DNA from: Panagrolaimus kolymaensis
Taxonomy: Eukaryota > Nematoda > Chromadorea > Rhabditida > Panagrolaimidae
Length of the DNA stretch: 64,000 bases
Direction: 5' to 3'
NCBI GenBank assembly: GCA_028622995.1
Contig: JAJQJQ010000006.1
Location: 62,001-126,000 of the forward strand
The notes under the pieces were generated by a model. The model was not told where the DNA came from and made no database searches. It saw only the letters and a program-made list of their open reading frames with translations. A program made the position numbers and the translations under genes. This document shows, in pieces, positions 63,201 through 64,000 of the stretch (position 1 is its first letter; each line of letters begins with the position of its first letter).

Positions 63201-64000
63201 AGAAGAAGACTATGAATCTTCCCCTTTGCATCTTCGTTCCCAAAGTCCTTCATCGCTTATGTTGAATCTCGAAAGTGAAAATAATCGTTCACGACCAAGT
63301 TTGAGAAAAAATTCTGAAATGGGTTCCACAATATCTCGAATCACTCCATCTTCATCGAGAACAAATTTGCGTTCGATGGGTTCCACAACAATAAATAAAT
63401 CTTCTCAAGCTTTAAATAAAATGTTGGAAGCTAAAGAAAAATTGAAAAAATCTCAAGAAAATTTAGCTATGACTATTGGAAGCGAAGATATGGTGGATTC
63501 TCCAACTTCATCCAATTCTATGGCACGATCAAGATCGATAGGAAATTTGAGAGTTCCACGAACCCCCGATCATTTAAATAATACTTTCAATGGATATGAG
63601 TAAGTTTTCCATTGAATTAATAAAAATTTTGAAATGGATATTTTGAATCTTCGTAATTGAACGTTTGGAATTTCGTTACAGGCTTCCAAAGTTTTGTATT
63701 TTCATTTCGAGAGACAAAAAATAAGGAATTTTTAAAGAATAAAAAAACTTAGGAAATCTTTTAAATTTAAATTATGCTAATAAAATATTTTTTTATTCTA
63801 TCTTAGTATTAAAAAATAATAGAGAATATATCGAAGCGAATTTTTATTTTCGTTGTGGAATTCAAAACATGAGTTAATGAATATTTTTTCTTTTTGAGAG
63901 TTTATAATTTTTTTTAATTATTTCACAGATTTTTAAAAGTTTTCTAATTTATGATTTCTAATTCCCCATTATTATTTTTTTAGTGAAAGTGGATTAAATG
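30206..64000 (+). CDS. WDR62/MAPKBP1-like WD40 scaffold protein (partial, runs off the right edge)
   Basis: In-phase exons: 30206-30583, 31798-31827, 50867-51523, 51865-52489, 52905-53019, 53079-53401, 53473-53806, 54872-55033, 59659-59961, 61212-62023, 62416-62811, 63203-63599 and 63984 onward, about 1516 residues so far. After a Ser/Pro-rich, basic 126-residue start, KLERVLGCTACPSSFA opens the WD40 part exactly as LERVLGLT does in WDR62/MAPKBP1. Family landmarks follow in order: YLATGEFGNCPMVRVWE, QHDKSVAVWDWK, TVGVRHVKFWMLNG, SGVDATIRFWSL, ASGGRDRLIHLYDAENNYCHL, ACQDRHLRTYTINGK and CVFVWRL. The remaining 650 residues are Ser/Asn/Gly-rich and disordered, with a late coiled stretch (NKMLEAKEKLKKSQENLAM). 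Vertebrate relatives scaffold JNK at spindle poles and centrosomes and are about 1500 residues long. Exons 1-2 are less certain than the rest. Introns reach 19 kb and carry three mobile elements. Confidence 0.87.
31798..31827 (+). CDS. Candidate 30-base microexon of the WDR62-like gene
   Basis: AATGATGCAG|CTTCAAACTG...GATAAG|GTTGGT encodes LQTVTTELDK in phase 0, so it fits between exon 1 and the exon at 50867. Support is only splice consensus and phase, and the donor is weak. Confidence 0.4.
36293..36616 (-). repeat. LTR (3' in element orientation)
   Basis: A 324-base repeat with TGTCA...TGACA termini, identical to 38009-38332, containing a minus-strand AATAAA. Confidence 0.88.
36946..37469. 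repeat. Diverged tandem duplication inside the LTR element
   Basis: A unit of about 260 bases (36946-37211) recurs at 37212-37469. Shared strings include CATAAGAGCCATCGATC, CCTCACAAATTCCATAACCA and TTCTTCAATCGAGTAGTTCT. The copies differ by scattered substitutions, so this duplication is older than the insertion. Confidence 0.7.
38009..38332 (-). repeat. LTR (5' in element orientation)
   Basis: A 324-base repeat identical to 36293-36616, followed on the minus strand by a TGG-starting putative primer-binding site. Confidence 0.88.
38953..39042 (+). CDS. Candidate alternative first exon of the WDR62-like gene
   Basis: ATG at 38953 opens 30 codons (MERRLNRRRFPTPQEQAALV then IAEAINNNKH) ending at a perfect CAT|GTAAGT donor in phase 0, which matches the acceptor at 50867. 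Composition is coding-like, unlike its surroundings. The product would replace the Ser-rich start with an Arg-rich one. It could also be a stand-alone gene fragment. Confidence 0.5.
39531..39538. repeat. Left 8-base target-site duplication
   Basis: ATTTTAAA, perfectly repeated at 43600-43607 on the other side of the transposon. Confidence 0.88.
39942..40012 (+). other. tRNA-like sequence in the transposon leader
   Basis: TAGCGCAGGTGATAGTA resembles the tRNA A box and D arm, and GTTCGAATCCTGT about 35 bases later is a near-perfect B box. The anticodon-region string CTTTCATACC would give CAT. The T stem and acceptor stem do not pair well by eye, so it looks like a decayed tRNA (Met-like) or a SINE-type head and not a working tRNA gene. 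Confidence 0.4.
40075..40170 (+). repeat. Six 16-base tandem repeats upstream of the transposase
   Basis: Six copies of a unit close to AAAAGTTTCATCTTAG run head to tail and end 52 bases before the transposase start codon. Copies differ at one to three positions. They could bind transposase, as subterminal repeats of hAT elements do, or be part of the promoter. Confidence 0.75.
40222..43047 (+). CDS. Divergent hAT-like transposase, 941 residues
   Basis: A single intronless frame between perfect terminal repeats. Candidate catalytic acids are D370 (in LLSDETTKR), D446 (in LLSDKAATQNLF) and E748 (in NRASEASFGLMDHL). The spacing of 76 and 302 residues resembles the 68 and 324 of the hAT transposase Hermes, whose RNase-H fold is split by a helical insert. 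A CxxH motif (C488-H491, FFCRLHCL) after the second acid is also a hAT mark. The N-terminus (1-115) is helical and basic, with no BED zinc finger. Residues 147-201 are five 11-residue repeats around SQGCQAVKEVS. A coiled coil at about 205-280 follows, and the C-terminus (about 785-870) is Lys/Glu-rich, ending in an acidic tail. The family assignment rests on these patterns and the element's ends, not on a database match. Host-gene function is unlikely. Confidence 0.82.
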   Translation: MDRKGEGYANKLKEELLALGFDIDSDINQNPPLEITNFVYFRLLKLFPNLSDRRSKLLQFIGLSHLLNVPETLSLTNLSNFNRDFIKDRESAKKKKDRLEVFYNKLVVLPISKTPIADQERYIKDSDEPVHKKGRFSTSSIVVERISQGCQAVKEVSSQGCQAVKEVSSQGCQAVKEVTSQSCQTVIEKIDQGCQVNLASDTNLKRQLKYHKDKAEELKKTKKDLSSNLSSIFDDYELACDIVEERDETIEKLKEENARLKDELIECHNINAGLNEQGKSGEKVFDLKDKSGRIKLEVQACLGQLTTQCNVAQKKVPIVIRTVSGMFGIKVEGLPSRRTVGRSLDLVRGLNCQQAINVISNCSNFTLLSDETTKRLHKLQTFVINCQKNGETFTFFLGVSEVPNKSAARALEEFQTIIQSIATIGGLEKEEFFDNFVVKIRNLLSDKAATQNLFNKLFIDYRNSVIEKLPHLNEPQKDEVKRVNIFFCRLHCLNNSTQRVLNVFLEHEKLCTNNENLTVPTVLYIIKEFSRLFGKRSAAKHASAGMYETFAAEKKLTFYKIDSFLGHRFNIAYTIAQEILYNKEHLAEFIEKYGDGDKMPELKAALNNDLIILHLHILALIDALICGPMWRLSENSESILETGAHAIALVNFLKRVICNPMSFFLGESPFDAFPASLPTTQQGKEFSKVLKGLPAPPFATEIVTLVSTTLLSYFEKELEPFITGDFAFPDLALERETAGAPSNNRASEASFGLMDHLISTKPNMKPINLSITTLACKNKMFEWLDSLPEKEQEAALVKANDSKKVIAEIAKAKNEHLARELQTHLEKKGQEKAEKELQIRKDKNKVAALIEKYKFWRTPQAVDSAIEKLKKTEALKAVKANLLYRKIVWTPKFEQKWLFKYSHKNHTFTLNELVNNLKTLIAADFIQDENVIQEDDDEMEI
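40660..40824 (+). repeat. Five 33-base tandem repeats inside the transposase frame
   Basis: The unit TCTCAAGGATGCCAAGCAGT... repeats at 40660, 40693, 40726, 40759 and 40792. The first three are nearly identical and the last two diverged. Length stays a multiple of three, so the frame is kept. Confidence 0.88.
43600..43607. repeat. Right 8-base target-site duplication
   Basis: ATTTTAAA, identical to 39531-39538. Confidence 0.88.
44613..44696 (+). CDS. Second candidate alternative first exon of the WDR62-like gene
   Basis: ATG at 44613 opens 28 codons with a distinct acidic peptide (MVYFYYLEELSSDESSTSDM then FWEPKEVR), ending CGG|GTTTGT in phase 0, which would fit the acceptor at 50867. The donor is weaker than average. 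The coding-like composition is the main support. Confidence 0.4.
54401..54528 (+). CDS. Candidate internal first exon giving a WD40-less short isoform
   Basis: Between two confirmed exons, an ATG at 54401 opens 42 codons (MFNTQITLLTRTPEINEGCL then a basic end) finishing at AAAAA|GTATGG in phase 2. The next exon (54872) is entered in phase 2, so the join stays open and reads through its RLVVVSHSGCVFVWRL strand. A promoter here would produce a protein with only the last WD40 blade and the long disordered tail. Confidence 0.5.
58036..58112 (+). CDS. Candidate alternative exon, phase 0 in and phase 2 out
   Basis: TTTTTTTAG|TCATTTCC...TCTCCCA|GTAAGT has strong signals on both sides and an open frame SFPKKEIRTPVSFKIHNTFE then KIKFS(Q). 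Its exit phase fits the exon at 59659, but its entry phase does not fit the exon ending at 55033, which leaves two bases. It therefore needs a different upstream exon, perhaps an unseen alternative first exon. Confidence 0.45.
59093..59283. mobile_element. TTAA-flanked palindromic MITE
   Basis: The 191-base element starts AGGGACATAGCTATTTCATG and ends with its complement. The inverted repeats run about 37 bases with about three mismatches (59093-59129 and 59247-59283). TTAA flanks both ends (59089-59092 and 59284-59287), as with piggyBac- or Kolobok-type elements. Inside is a perfect 23-base hairpin, 59159-59181 with 59194-59216, around a 12-base loop. It has no coding capacity. Confidence 0.8.

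Noticed and set aside
1..64000. CRISPR array, bacterial operon or horizontally acquired bacterial gene
   Set aside because: No spaced short repeats, no Shine-Dalgarno-led gene clusters and no intronless gene of bacterial type were found. The only long intronless frame is the transposase.

Overview
The window is nuclear DNA of a nematode. It is very AT-rich and full of T and A homopolymer runs. Genes have short introns with GTAAGT donors and TTTTCAG/TTTTAG acceptors. TTTTAG acceptor-like sites sit a few bases upstream of two start codons, which fits spliced-leader trans-splicing. The gene set includes nematode families: an SXP/RAL-2-like secreted protein and two 7TM chemoreceptor-type genes. 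A tylenchine (clade IV) relative is a guess from base composition only; the species cannot be fixed.

Layout. 1-5280: a minus-strand coiled-coil gene resembling dynein regulatory complex subunit 4 (DRC4/GAS8) runs off the left edge. Its 3.7-kb intron holds two complete plus-strand genes, pyrroline-5-carboxylate reductase and a La-related RNA-binding protein, spaced like a nematode operon. 5281-9968: gene-free DNA with an old, diverged duplication. 9969-11776 (+): an MFSD8/CLN7-like transporter. 12206-14604 (-): a 7TM chemoreceptor, tail to tail with the transporter. 15297-15515: a long palindrome. 17707-19085 (+): a secreted protein with a Pro/Gln/Asn-rich front and an SXP/RAL-2-like end. 20016-21267 (+): an Srg-like chemoreceptor whose 5' end I could not find. 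22490-23663 (+): a LURP/scramblase-fold-like protein. 25897-26211 (+): a 65-residue secreted cysteine-rich peptide whose first coding exon is only six bases.

30206 to beyond 64000 (+): one very large gene for a WDR62/MAPKBP1-type WD40 scaffold with introns up to 19 kb. It has several candidate alternative first exons, including one that would give a short form lacking nearly all WD40 repeats. Its introns carry a 2.04-kb non-autonomous LTR element with identical LTRs, a 4.06-kb DNA transposon with perfect 8-bp target duplications and an intact 941-residue hAT-like transposase, and a 191-bp TTAA-flanked palindromic MITE.

The genes look like an ordinary mixed neighbourhood, not one pathway. The most notable items are the unusual intact hAT-like transposon, the nested gene pair in the DRC4-like intron, the small cysteine-rich secreted peptide, and the alternative-promoter structure of the WDR62-like gene. 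All multi-exon models were spliced by eye from reading-frame phase and splice consensus.
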